64,000 nucleotides of DNA from an uncultured Endomicrobiia bacterium (lineage in GTDB: Bacteria > Elusimicrobiota > Endomicrobiia > DTEH01), in contig CALDDQ010000001.1 of the NCBI GenBank assembly GCA_937936785.1, positions 1 through 64,000 on the forward strand, read 5' to 3'. The position numbers and the translations under genes were made by a program. This document shows, one piece after another, positions 8,680 through 16,096 of the stretch (within the stretch, counting starts at the first letter, position 1; the number at the start of each line of letters is the position of its first letter). Below the pieces are notes generated by a model that worked only from the letters and a program-made list of their open reading frames with translations, had not been told where the DNA came from and did no database searches.

Positions 8680-11600
8680 ATGTCATTATTAAGATTACCT
8701 GTAGATAGACCAACAACTACAACAATGTTGTTTGTAGCAATTTTTTTGTTTGGTGTTATATCATATCAAAGATTACCTCAAGAATTATATCCTTCGTTGG
8801 AATATCCACAGATTACTATAATTACTAAATATACAGGTGCTGGTCCGGAAGAATCTGAAAAACTTATTTCTAAAATGATAGAAGAAACAGTCGGTACTGC
8901 AAAAAATGTTAAAAGAGTGACTTCAATTTCAAAAGAAGGAACTTCTATTGTAATTTGTGAATTTTATTGGGGAACAGATGTAAACTTTGCAGCATTGGAA
9001 GTTAGAGAAAAAATAGATTTAATCAAGGAACGATTACCTAAAGATTCTCAAGAACCGGTTGTATTAAAATATAACCCGTTTCAGTTAGAAGCGATGAGTT
9101 TGTCGGTTAGTTATAAAGTTCCACAAGATGATCCGTGGAAACTCGCAGAACTTAGGATGTTGTGTAAAAAAAAATTGAAAGATGAGTTAGAAAGGTTAGA
9201 AGGTGTAGCAAAAGTTGAACTTTATGGCGGAACAGAAGAAGAAGTTTTGGTTGAAATTGATAAAGGTAGGTTATTGGCAAATCAATTGTCTTTGTTAGAT
9301 TTAATTAAAGCATTGCGTGAGACCAATATAACATATCCAGCTGGTACTATTAAAGAAGAGACAAATGAATATACAGTGAAAACTATTGGTGAGTTTAAAA
9401 CAATTGATGATATTAGACAAATGATTATTCCAGTAGAAAGAAGACAAGAATATGACCGGTACAGGCGTTATAGAAGAGTTAAGGAAGAAGAAACAAAACA
9501 AATTGTTTATTTGAATGACATTGCTGAAGTTAAACAGTCAATAAGAGATATTAGAGGTTATTCTAGGTATAATAGAAAAAATCATATATCAGTATCTATT
9601 TTTCCACAATCTAAGGCTAATCTTATAAAAACTTCAAAACTAATAAGAGAAAAATTAAATGAGGTTATAAAAACAAAATTACCACAAGATGTGGATGTGA
9701 AAATTATTTATGACCAGTCTTTGTTTATTAAAAGTTCGTTAAATAATATTTATTCTAATGCAATACAAGGTGGATTTTTGTCTTTTGTAATTTTATTTAT
9801 TTTTTTAAAAGACATTGTTGCATCTGTTATTATAGTAATTTCTATTCCTTTAGCAATATTGTTTACTTTTATGTTAATGTATTTTGGAGGAATTTCTTTA
9901 AACACAATGTCGTTGGGAGGATTAGCAATAGGTGTTGGTATGTTGGTGGACAATTCGGTAGTGGTGTTGGAAAAAATTTTTGCTGAAAAAGAAAAAAATC
10001 CACAGAAAAATAATAAAGAATTAATTTATCATGCAACAAGCCATGTTACCGGAGATGTTTTGTCCGGAACATTTACTACGGTAGCAATTTTTTTACCATT
10101 GGTATTTGTTGGTGGAGTAATGGGACAGTTGTTCAAAGAACTTGCTTTAACTGTAAGTTATTCTTTATTATCTTCGATTTTGGTTGCTATGTTTTTAGTC
10201 CCGAGATTAGCTTTAATGTTAAATTTGGATAAATATGTAAAAAACATGGTAAAGAAAGAACATGGTAGTCTACAAAAAACTTTTTCTGAAATTTTAAAAA
10301 ATGTGCTTGATATTCCATATTCAGAGACATATATTTTATTAGGAATATATTTATTTTTAGGGTTAGTAGTGTTTTACTATATACCTAAAGAATTTATGCC
10401 AAAATTAGATGAAAAAAAGTTTATTTTAAACATTACTTTACCTTCGGATACTATTCTTGAAAAAACTAATGAAATTATTTCTAAATTAGAAAATTATATA
10501 AGTTCAATGAGAGATGTAAGTGATGTTTTGGTAAATATAGGTTCTGCTGGTGAAGAAAAAACTACTCAAATTGAAACCTTAGGACAAAATCAAGCAAGAA
10601 TAATTGTTCAAATAAAACCTTCAGGGAGAAAAACAGATGAAGTAGTTTCTGCTGTTTCACAATATATTAGAAAAGAACTACCCACGAGTATAGAGGTAGA
10701 ATTTATCACACAACAAGGAATGTTTGGCACAGGTGGTGGGGCTGGTAGTGGACTTGTGGTTGAAGTCAAGGGTAAGGACTTGGATAAAATAAAAGGTTAT
10801 GCAGATGAATTAGTAAGTTTTATGAAAAAAATTAAGGATATTTATGGTATAAAAGTTATTCCTCAAGAACCTACTCCAGAGTTGAGATTGGAAATTTATA
10901 GAGATAGAGCATCTTTATATGGTTTATCAGTTCAAGATATTTCTGCAACAATTTTATCCGGAATAAAAGGTTATGTCGCAACAAAATTAAAAAAAGAAGA
11001 AGATGAGTTTGATATTAGAGTACGTTTAAGTCCTAAGGACAGAACAGAACTATCTCAAGTTGGTGAATTTACTATTTATTCTGCATTGTTAGATCAACAC
11101 ATTCGTATTGCACAATTAAGTGATTTACGGTTAGTTCAATCTTTGCCAGAGATTCGTCGGGCAGAGGGACAAAGGATGTATATAGTTTCAGCGAATGTAA
11201 AAAGAAATTTTGCTAAAATTGTTAAAAATTTGCGTGGTAGAATTGAGAAAATTACTAACAAAGATAGTGATGTTAATATTGATATTACAGGAGAAACGCT
11301 TGCATTACAAGAATCTTTATCTTCATCAGTTTTTGCTTTAATGTTAAGTATAATAATAATTTATATGATTTTAGCTTCACAGTTTGAATCTTTATCTTAC
11401 CCATTGATAGTTATGTTAACAATTCCATTAGGTTTAGTAGGTGCTATTTATTCTTTATTTATAACATTTAATTCCATAAACTCAATTTCTATGCAAGGAT
11501 TTATTATGTTAATAGGAATTGTGGTTAACAACGGTATTATGCTTGTTAGCGAATACAATTTTTCAAAAACTAATTTTCCAGAAAAAAAATTGGTTGATAT

Positions 11601-11820
11601 AATAATTGAAGTTACAACGGAACGTTTACGACCTATTCTTATGACAACTCTGACTACGATACTTGGACTTTTACCATTAGCAATTGGTATTGGAGGTAAT
11701 CCGAATTCTTCTATGGCAGTAGCAATGGTTGGTGGGCTTAGTTTTAGTTTAGTGTTAACATTATTTTTTGTTCCGATAAGTTATTTGTTGTTTACTCAAG
11801 TTTTTGTAAAAAAGTATTAA
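8680..11820 (+). CDS. RND (AcrB/HAE1-type) efflux pump subunit, second of two
   Basis: 1046 residues. I start at ATG 8680, four bases after the previous stop; an in-frame TTG at 8665 would overlap and has no better ribosome site. It has the same two-repeat RND architecture as the preceding gene but is clearly different in sequence, including a charged insert with alternating Arg and Tyr (RRQEYDRYRRYRRVK) in the first periplasmic loop. TM4 again carries VDN (GVGMLVDNSVVVLEK). C-terminal motifs include YMILASQFESL and GIVVNNGIMLVSEYN. The single adaptor and channel upstream probably serve both pumps, as a heterotrimer or as alternatives. The substrate is unknown. Confidence 0.93.
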   Translation: MSLLRLPVDRPTTTTMLFVAIFLFGVISYQRLPQELYPSLEYPQITIITKYTGAGPEESEKLISKMIEETVGTAKNVKRVTSISKEGTSIVICEFYWGTDVNFAALEVREKIDLIKERLPKDSQEPVVLKYNPFQLEAMSLSVSYKVPQDDPWKLAELRMLCKKKLKDELERLEGVAKVELYGGTEEEVLVEIDKGRLLANQLSLLDLIKALRETNITYPAGTIKEETNEYTVKTIGEFKTIDDIRQMIIPVERRQEYDRYRRYRRVKEEETKQIVYLNDIAEVKQSIRDIRGYSRYNRKNHISVSIFPQSKANLIKTSKLIREKLNEVIKTKLPQDVDVKIIYDQSLFIKSSLNNIYSNAIQGGFLSFVILFIFLKDIVASVIIVISIPLAILFTFMLMYFGGISLNTMSLGGLAIGVGMLVDNSVVVLEKIFAEKEKNPQKNNKELIYHATSHVTGDVLSGTFTTVAIFLPLVFVGGVMGQLFKELALTVSYSLLSSILVAMFLVPRLALMLNLDKYVKNMVKKEHGSLQKTFSEILKNVLDIPYSETYILLGIYLFLGLVVFYYIPKEFMPKLDEKKFILNITLPSDTILEKTNEIISKLENYISSMRDVSDVLVNIGSAGEEKTTQIETLGQNQARIIVQIKPSGRKTDEVVSAVSQYIRKELPTSIEVEFITQQGMFGTGGGAGSGLVVEVKGKDLDKIKGYADELVSFMKKIKDIYGIKVIPQEPTPELRLEIYRDRASLYGLSVQDISATILSGIKGYVATKLKKEEDEFDIRVRLSPKDRTELSQVGEFTIYSALLDQHIRIAQLSDLRLVQSLPEIRRAEGQRMYIVSANVKRNFAKIVKNLRGRIEKITNKDSDVNIDITGETLALQESLSSSVFALMLSIIIIYMILASQFESLSYPLIVMLTIPLGLVGAIYSLFITFNSINSISMQGFIMLIGIVVNNGIMLVSEYNFSKTNFPEKKLVDIIIEVTTERLRPILMTTLTTILGLLPLAIGIGGNPNSSMAVAMVGGLSFSLVLTLFFVPISYLLFTQVFVKKY

Positions 11821-11855
11821 TAAATTTTTTAGGTCAGGTCGTTTTAAAAAAAATG

Positions 11856-11884
11856 TTGACTTTTGATAAATAAAATTATAAAAT
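11856..11884 (+). promoter_or_regulatory. Sigma-70-type promoter for the small membrane protein
   Basis: TTGACT at 11856-11861, a 17-base spacer, then TAAAAT at 11879-11884. It lies in the 103-base gap after the RND operon and 39 bases before the next start codon. Both boxes are good matches with ideal spacing. Confidence 0.6.
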
Positions 11885-11923
11885 TTAAATGTAAATTACT
11901 AATAAAAAAGGGGGAATAAAAGC

Positions 11924-12217
11924 ATGATACAATATGCAATAAAAAAAATAGGAGTAAAGTGGATATTAACCACTATGTCATCAATTTTTGCAATAGTAGG
12001 AGTTGTGATAGGATTATTTACTTTCTTTTTATTTCCTACAGAAGCAGCGGTTGGATTAGGTTTTGGAGCAAAGGTGTTAGCATTTTTGATTTTTATCATA
12101 CTTTATACAATAATAATGGTTTTAGGAATTTTAATTATTGTGGGATTGTATAATAAATTGTGTAATTCTCTCGGAACTATTACATTTAGTGTAGAAGCAA
12201 AAGAAGAAGAAGAATAA
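11924..12217 (+). CDS. Small two-helix membrane protein, DUF3566-like
   Basis: 97 residues with a strong ribosome site (AAGGGGG) before ATG 11924. Two long hydrophobic segments, about residues 15-38 and 50-76, are joined by a small-residue loop (EAAVGLGFGAKVL). They are followed by a short polar tail with a beta-like GTITFSVEA and four terminal Glu. The layout, including a YNKLCNSLGTITF segment after the last helix, resembles the DUF3566 family of small membrane proteins, but I cannot confirm this by eye. It has its own promoter and is followed by a hairpin terminator, so it appears to be a single-gene unit. Function unknown. Confidence 0.75.
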   Translation: MIQYAIKKIGVKWILTTMSSIFAIVGVVIGLFTFFLFPTEAAVGLGFGAKVLAFLIFIILYTIIMVLGILIIVGLYNKLCNSLGTITFSVEAKEEEE

Positions 12218-12257
12218 TTTAGTAGTTTTATAGTTAAGCAAATAGTTAATAACAACT

Positions 12258-12290
12258 AATGCCTCATCGTAAAATGGTGAGGCATTTATA
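12258..12290 (+). terminator. Probable intrinsic terminator
   Basis: A 9-bp perfect stem (AATGCCTCA at 12258-12266 with TGAGGCATT at 12278-12286), extendable by a G-U and a C-G pair, is followed by a T-rich but broken tail. It separates the small membrane protein gene from the tRNA. Confidence 0.65.
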
Positions 12291-12315
12291 ATTTCTTTTC
12301 TTTAACAAAAAATCT

Positions 12316-12388
12316 GGGCGCGTAGCTCAGCCGGCAGAGCGGCGGACTCATAATCCGTTGGTCGGGGGTTCGAGCCCCTCCGCGCCCA
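12316..12388 (+). tRNA. tRNA with CAT anticodon (elongator Met or Ile2)
   Basis: A complete cloverleaf of 73 bases. The acceptor arms GGGCGCG (12316-12322) and CGCGCCC (12381-12387) pair fully and are followed by discriminator A. The D-arm contains AGCTCAG..CGGCAGAGC, the loop CTCATAA places anticodon CAT at 12349-12351, and the T-arm reads GGGGGTTCGAGCCCC. Position 1-72 is a G-C pair, unlike the unpaired end of bacterial initiator tRNA, so this is an elongator Met tRNA or the Ile2 tRNA whose C34 is changed to lysidine. CCA is not encoded. Confidence 0.93.
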
Positions 12389-12433
12389 AATAGTGTCAAA
12401 CGAAGTTTAATTTTATTTTTGAGGTTGTGATTA

Positions 12434-13198
12434 TTGTTGAAACAAAAAATTATTTTAATATCTTTGTTGATAGTTTTTTTAGGTTTTTGCTATTCTAAAA
12501 TTAATGAAATAAAATTTCCTTCTTCAGTAGGATTTGTTTCTGATTTTGCCAATGTTTTATTTGAAGACAATAAATTAATCCTTGAAAAAATTATTTTAGA
12601 AGTTGAACAAAAAACTTCCGCTGAAATTGTTGTGGTAACAGTTAAAGATTTATCTGGGACCACAATTGAAGATTATGCAGTAAAACTTTTTGAAAACTGG
12701 AGAATTGGAAAAAAAAACAAAAATAATGGAATACTATTCATAACTTCTATTAATGAAAAAAAAGTTAGGATAGAAGTTGGATATGGTCTTGAAGGTATAA
12801 TTAATGATGGTTTAGTAGGAGAAATACTTGATAAATACGTGTTGCCAAATTATAAAAAAGGTGATTATAATGCCGGGATACTTCTAGGAACCGTTGTAAT
12901 AGCAAATTTAGTTGCAAAAGAATATAATGTTTCTTTGACAAGTTTGGATTCTGCTAAAGAACAAGTCTTACGGTTTCAGGAAAATGAAAAATTAAGTTTA
13001 GGACAAATAATTATGGGTACTATAATTGTAGTATTTCTTTTATACATTTTTATTACAAATCCTATTCTGTTTTTATTATTTCTAAACATTGGTGGTCGTG
13101 GGGGTGGTTTTGGGAGAGGAGGGTTTGGTGGTGGTGGAAGGTTTGGTGGATTTGGAGGTGGAACAAGTGGTGGCGCTGGTGCGTCAAGAAGTTGGTAG
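12434..13198 (+). CDS. TPM-domain (YgcG-family) membrane protein
   Basis: 254 residues. The start is a TTG at 12434 with GAGG nine bases upstream; no ATG gives a complete signal peptide. An N-terminal hydrophobic signal segment is followed by a TPM_phosphatase domain (about residues 30-150) with typical motifs: FVSDFANVL, the strand SAEIVVVTVKDL, NGILFITS, KVRIEVGYGLEG and the helix YNAGILLG. A transmembrane helix (about 190-215) then leads into a Gly/Phe/Arg-rich tail (GGRGGGFGRGGFGGG) ending in SRSW, a hallmark of this family. Such proteins are often found next to LemA, which lies two genes downstream. The exact biochemical role is not established; one plant homologue (TLP18.3) has weak phosphatase activity. 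Confidence 0.88.
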   Translation: MLKQKIILISLLIVFLGFCYSKINEIKFPSSVGFVSDFANVLFEDNKLILEKIILEVEQKTSAEIVVVTVKDLSGTTIEDYAVKLFENWRIGKKNKNNGILFITSINEKKVRIEVGYGLEGIINDGLVGEILDKYVLPNYKKGDYNAGILLGTVVIANLVAKEYNVSLTSLDSAKEQVLRFQENEKLSLGQIIMGTIIVVFLLYIFITNPILFLLFLNIGGRGGGFGRGGFGGGGRFGGFGGGTSGGAGASRSW

Positions 13199-13244
13199 AT
13201 GTCAATAATTAAGAATTTATAAAAATTATAATGAGGTATAAAGT

Positions 13245-13958
13245 ATGGATGTTATATTAGAAAAGTTTGTTAATGAACTAAAAAATATATGTAAAGAAAA
13301 ATTATGTGCAGTTATATTATATGGTTCAAAAGCAAGTGGAGAAGCAATTGAAAAAAAGTCAGATTATAATATATTGATACTTATTAACAATATGATTTTT
13401 AATGACTTAAAAAATATTTCTAATGTTATAAAAAAATGGGTAAAAAAAGGAAATTCTATGCCAGTAATATTTTCTACTGATAGGTTTAAAATGTCTTCAG
13501 ATGTTTTCCCTATAGAATTTTTGGATATGAAAGAAAATCATAAAGTTTTATATGGAGAAGATATTTTGGCAGAAATTAAAATTGGGCTAAAAAATCTCAG
13601 GCATGAGTGTGAGTATGAACTAAAAAGTAATTTATTAAAACTTAGACAGATGTATATAATGAACAAAGATAATAGTAAAATGGTTAAAAACATAATTGTA
13701 GAATCACTAACTTCTTTTTTAGTAGTATTTAAAAGCATACTTATTCTAATTAACTCAACTGTACCACTAAAAAAGGTTGATGCATTAAAACTTTTGTCAG
13801 AAAAAGCAAATTTTAATCCAACAGTTTTTTTTGATGTGTTACGATTGAAAGAAAGTTCAGGTTATTTTAATAAAAACAAACTTAATTTGTTATTAGAAAG
13901 TTATGTAACTGAGATTGAAAAAGTTATAGATTTTGTTGATAAACTTGAAATTAGTTAA
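13245..13958 (+). CDS. Nucleotidyltransferase-fold protein with an altered active site
   Basis: 237 residues, start ATG 13245 preceded by AATGAGGT. The N-terminal part has the Pol-beta-type nucleotidyltransferase signature: GS at residues 27-28 (VILYGSKASGE) and then, 11 residues on, DYN at 40-42. Family members normally have Asp-X-Asp or Asp-X-Glu there, so the second metal ligand is Asn and the protein may be catalytically weak or inactive. The C-terminal half is helical and resembles the helical partners that often follow such domains. It lies between the TPM gene and lemA, all in one direction, which is an unusual place for it. No toxin or antitoxin partner is adjacent. Confidence 0.75.
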   Translation: MDVILEKFVNELKNICKEKLCAVILYGSKASGEAIEKKSDYNILILINNMIFNDLKNISNVIKKWVKKGNSMPVIFSTDRFKMSSDVFPIEFLDMKENHKVLYGEDILAEIKIGLKNLRHECEYELKSNLLKLRQMYIMNKDNSKMVKNIIVESLTSFLVVFKSILILINSTVPLKKVDALKLLSEKANFNPTVFFDVLRLKESSGYFNKNKLNLLLESYVTEIEKVIDFVDKLEIS

Positions 13959-14015
13959 AAAGTTATAGATAAAAAATATAAAAGTATAATAAAAAAATGG
14001 GAGGATATGTTTGAT

Positions 14016-14585
14016 ATGAAAAATAAAGGTTTAGTTATTATAAGTATTGTAATGATTTTTATATTAATTTTAATTGCTACTTATGTTACTAATTATAATA
14101 AGTTAGTAACTTTAAACGAAAGCATTGATAGTAGTTGGGCTCAGGTAGAAAACCAATATCAAAGAAGATTTGATTTAATACCTAATCTTGTAAATACAGT
14201 AAAAGGTTATGCAAAACATGAAACAGAAATTTTTACTCAGATTGCAGAAGCAAGAGCAAAACTTTCTGGTGCAAGGACTACCATAGAAAAAGTTCGTGCT
14301 ACTAATGAATTAGAAGGTGCTTTAGCTAGATTGTTAGCTATTGTAGAAAATTATCCAAATCTTAAAGCTAACGAAAATTTTATACGATTACAGGACGAAC
14401 TTTCAGGCACTGAAAATCGTATTACAGTTGAACGACAACGGTATAACGAAGTTGTAAGAATGTACAATATTATGATAAGACGTTTCCCGAGTAATATTAT
14501 AGCTTCAATGTCAGGGTTTGAAAAAAAAGATATTTACTTTAAATCTAAAGAAGCAGCAAAAACAACACCAAAAGTAGAATTTTAA
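14016..14585 (+). CDS. lemA: LemA family protein
   Basis: 189 residues from ATG 14016. An alternative ATG at 14007 is only two bases from the GGAGG at 14000-14004, while 14016 leaves 11, so the start is uncertain by three residues. One N-terminal transmembrane helix is followed by the LemA helical domain with its signatures NYNKLVTLNESIDSSWAQVE, QRRFDLIPNLVNTVKGYA, HETEIFTQIAEAR and ENFIRLQDELSGTENRI. LemA proteins are membrane-anchored helical-bundle proteins of unclear biochemical role, frequently paired with TPM-domain proteins, as here. A perfect TATAAT lies at 13985-13990 but without a convincing -35. Confidence 0.93.
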   Translation: MKNKGLVIISIVMIFILILIATYVTNYNKLVTLNESIDSSWAQVENQYQRRFDLIPNLVNTVKGYAKHETEIFTQIAEARAKLSGARTTIEKVRATNELEGALARLLAIVENYPNLKANENFIRLQDELSGTENRITVERQRYNEVVRMYNIMIRRFPSNIIASMSGFEKKDIYFKSKEAAKTTPKVEF

Positions 14586-14600
14586 TATTTGTTGTATCTA

Positions 14601-14630
14601 TTGATAAAAAAAATATAATTTTTGTAAAAT
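14601..14630 (+). promoter_or_regulatory. Candidate promoter for tRNA-Val
   Basis: TTGATA at 14601-14606, an 18-base spacer, then TAAAAT at 14625-14630, ending 32 bases before the tRNA. Plausible spacing and boxes in an otherwise non-coding gap. Confidence 0.45.
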
Positions 14631-14662
14631 AAATAATATTAAATTCTATTAAATACATTAAA

Positions 14663-14734
14663 GGACGGTTGGCTCAGCGGTAGAGCATCCGGTTCACATC
14701 CGGAGGGCCACAGGTTCAAATCCTGTACCGTCCA
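14663..14734 (+). tRNA. tRNA-Val (anticodon CAC)
   Basis: A complete 72-base cloverleaf. The acceptor arms GGACGGT (14663-14669) and ACCGTCC (14727-14733) pair fully and are followed by discriminator A. The D-arm is GGCTCAGCGGTAGAGC, the anticodon stem TCCGG/CCGGA encloses loop TTCACAT with anticodon CAC at 14695-14697, and the T-arm is CAGGTTCAAATCCTG. It decodes the Val codon GTG. CCA is not encoded. Confidence 0.95.
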
Positions 14735-14788
14735 TGTTCTTGTCAAGTTTAAAGTGAACAGAACTTAAAAAAGGAGGTATGTAAAATT

Positions 14789-15367
14789 ATGAGGAAAGTT
14801 TTCGTTGTTTTAGTTGGTGTTATAATATTATTTTCTTGTACAAGTGCACCAAAAAAACCGTGGTGGATAGAAAAGCGTTTGAATAAACCTGAAGTGTTGG
14901 AAGGGTTAGGATATGCTTATGGGTTAAAAGATAAAAAAGCGTTAAGAGATGCTGCAATAAATGATGCTATACAAAAATTGATATTGTCAAGTTCTATTGA
15001 AGTTAGCGGCTATATTGAAACAAGATTATTTTCAGAACGTGATTTAGGTGTGCCTAAATCTTCTGGAGGTGAATTGTTAGATAATGTTAATAAGACTATT
15101 TATAATACGGTTTTGGATAGAAAATATTTTGAAGAATTTTATGATAAAAAAAATGGAGAATATTGGGTCTATGTATGGATACCACAAAGTACAGTATCTA
15201 AAATTTCTGCAGAACAAACTTTAAAAACTTTAGATAAAGCTGCAACTGCAAGTAAAAAGATGCAAAGTGTAAGAGAAGATTTAGAAAAAGACTTAATGAA
15301 TTATCAGCAAAAAGAAAAACAAGATCTTGAAAATATTAAATCTTCAATGCCATTGTCAGCAGAATAA
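14789..15367 (+). CDS. LPP20-like lipoprotein
   Basis: 192 residues with a strong ribosome site (AAAGGAGGT) upstream of ATG 14789. The N-terminus is a lipoprotein signal with lipobox LFSC, so it should be lipid-anchored. The body matches the LPP20 pattern: a PWW near the mature start, a GLGYA strand, a helix with DAAINDAIQKLI, and a late aromatic strand GEYWVYVWIP. LPP20-like proteins are envelope lipoproteins, some of which occur beside LpoB-type PBP activators, as here. A larger paralogue lies at 17604-19058 with the same succession of motifs. The last 40 residues are a charged helix. Molecular function is not known. Confidence 0.8.
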   Translation: MRKVFVVLVGVIILFSCTSAPKKPWWIEKRLNKPEVLEGLGYAYGLKDKKALRDAAINDAIQKLILSSSIEVSGYIETRLFSERDLGVPKSSGGELLDNVNKTIYNTVLDRKYFEEFYDKKNGEYWVYVWIPQSTVSKISAEQTLKTLDKAATASKKMQSVREDLEKDLMNYQQKEKQDLENIKSSMPLSAE

Positions 15368-15405
15368 TGTTATAAAATTTAATAATAAATATGGAGGAAA
15401 AAGTT

Positions 15406-16032
15406 ATGAACAAAGAAAAAAAAATATTTAAAACCTATACTTTAATACCTTTTACTTTTTATTTGTTTGTTTTTGTTATAGGATGTTCTACTACACCTAA
15501 AATTACTCGTATTGATGCCGCAGCACAAGTAGATTTAAGTGGATATTGGAATGATACAGATTCACGTGAAGTTGCAATGGAAATGATAAAAGATGCTTTG
15601 TCAAGGCCATGGATTGATGATTTTATTTCGCAAAAAAAAGAAAAACCGCGTATTGTTGTTGGCACAATAAGAAACCGTTCTATGGAACATATAAACACTC
15701 AGACTTTTGTTAAAGATTTGGAACGAGAAGTTTTAAATAGTGGCAGGGCAAAATTTGTTGCTTCTATGGATGAACGACAAGAAATTAGAGAAGAAAAAAT
15801 TGATCAATCGTTTCATGCAGATGCTGCTACACAAAAATCTTTAGGACAAGAAAAAGGTGCTGATTTTATGATTCGTGGGCAGATAAATACTATTATGGAC
15901 GAAGCTGGGAATACACAATTAAAATATTATCAGGTAGAACTTGAAGCTATAAATATTTTAACTAATGAAAAAGTTTGGATAGGACAGAAAAAAATTAAAA
16001 AACTTGTCCAAAGAAGAGGAGCAAAGTTTTAG
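15406..16032 (+). CDS. lpoB: LpoB-like penicillin-binding protein activator (lipoprotein)
   Basis: 208 residues. ATG 15406 is chosen because GGAGG lies eight bases before it; the ATG at 15391 overlaps that site. The signal peptide ends in a lipobox-like VIGC. The mature region matches LpoB: YWNDTDSREVAMEMIKDAL, a PRIVVGTIRNRS strand, the helix FVKDLEREVLNSG, FVASMDERQEIR, then GADFMIRGQINTI and VELEAINILTNEKVW. LpoB in Escherichia coli reaches from the outer membrane to stimulate PBP1b. Here it is flanked by LPP20-like and COG3014-like lipoproteins, a neighbourhood known from other bacteria, so the group probably works together at the cell wall. The partner PBP is not in the window. Confidence 0.85.
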   Translation: MNKEKKIFKTYTLIPFTFYLFVFVIGCSTTPKITRIDAAAQVDLSGYWNDTDSREVAMEMIKDALSRPWIDDFISQKKEKPRIVVGTIRNRSMEHINTQTFVKDLEREVLNSGRAKFVASMDERQEIREEKIDQSFHADAATQKSLGQEKGADFMIRGQINTIMDEAGNTQLKYYQVELEAINILTNEKVWIGQKKIKKLVQRRGAKF

Positions 16033-16096
16033 TAAATACTGAATTTTAATAAAAATTATTTAAACCTCAATTAATGAACTGTTTTTGGTTTTTCTT

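Noticed and set aside
11959-12153. Alternative 64-residue frame inside the small membrane protein gene
   Set aside because: The frame at 11924-12217 has a strong ribosome site, a promoter and two membrane helices; the overlapping one has none.
12316-12388. Initiator tRNA-fMet
   Set aside because: The 1-72 position is a standard G-C pair and the anticodon stem lacks the three consecutive G-C pairs of bacterial initiators.
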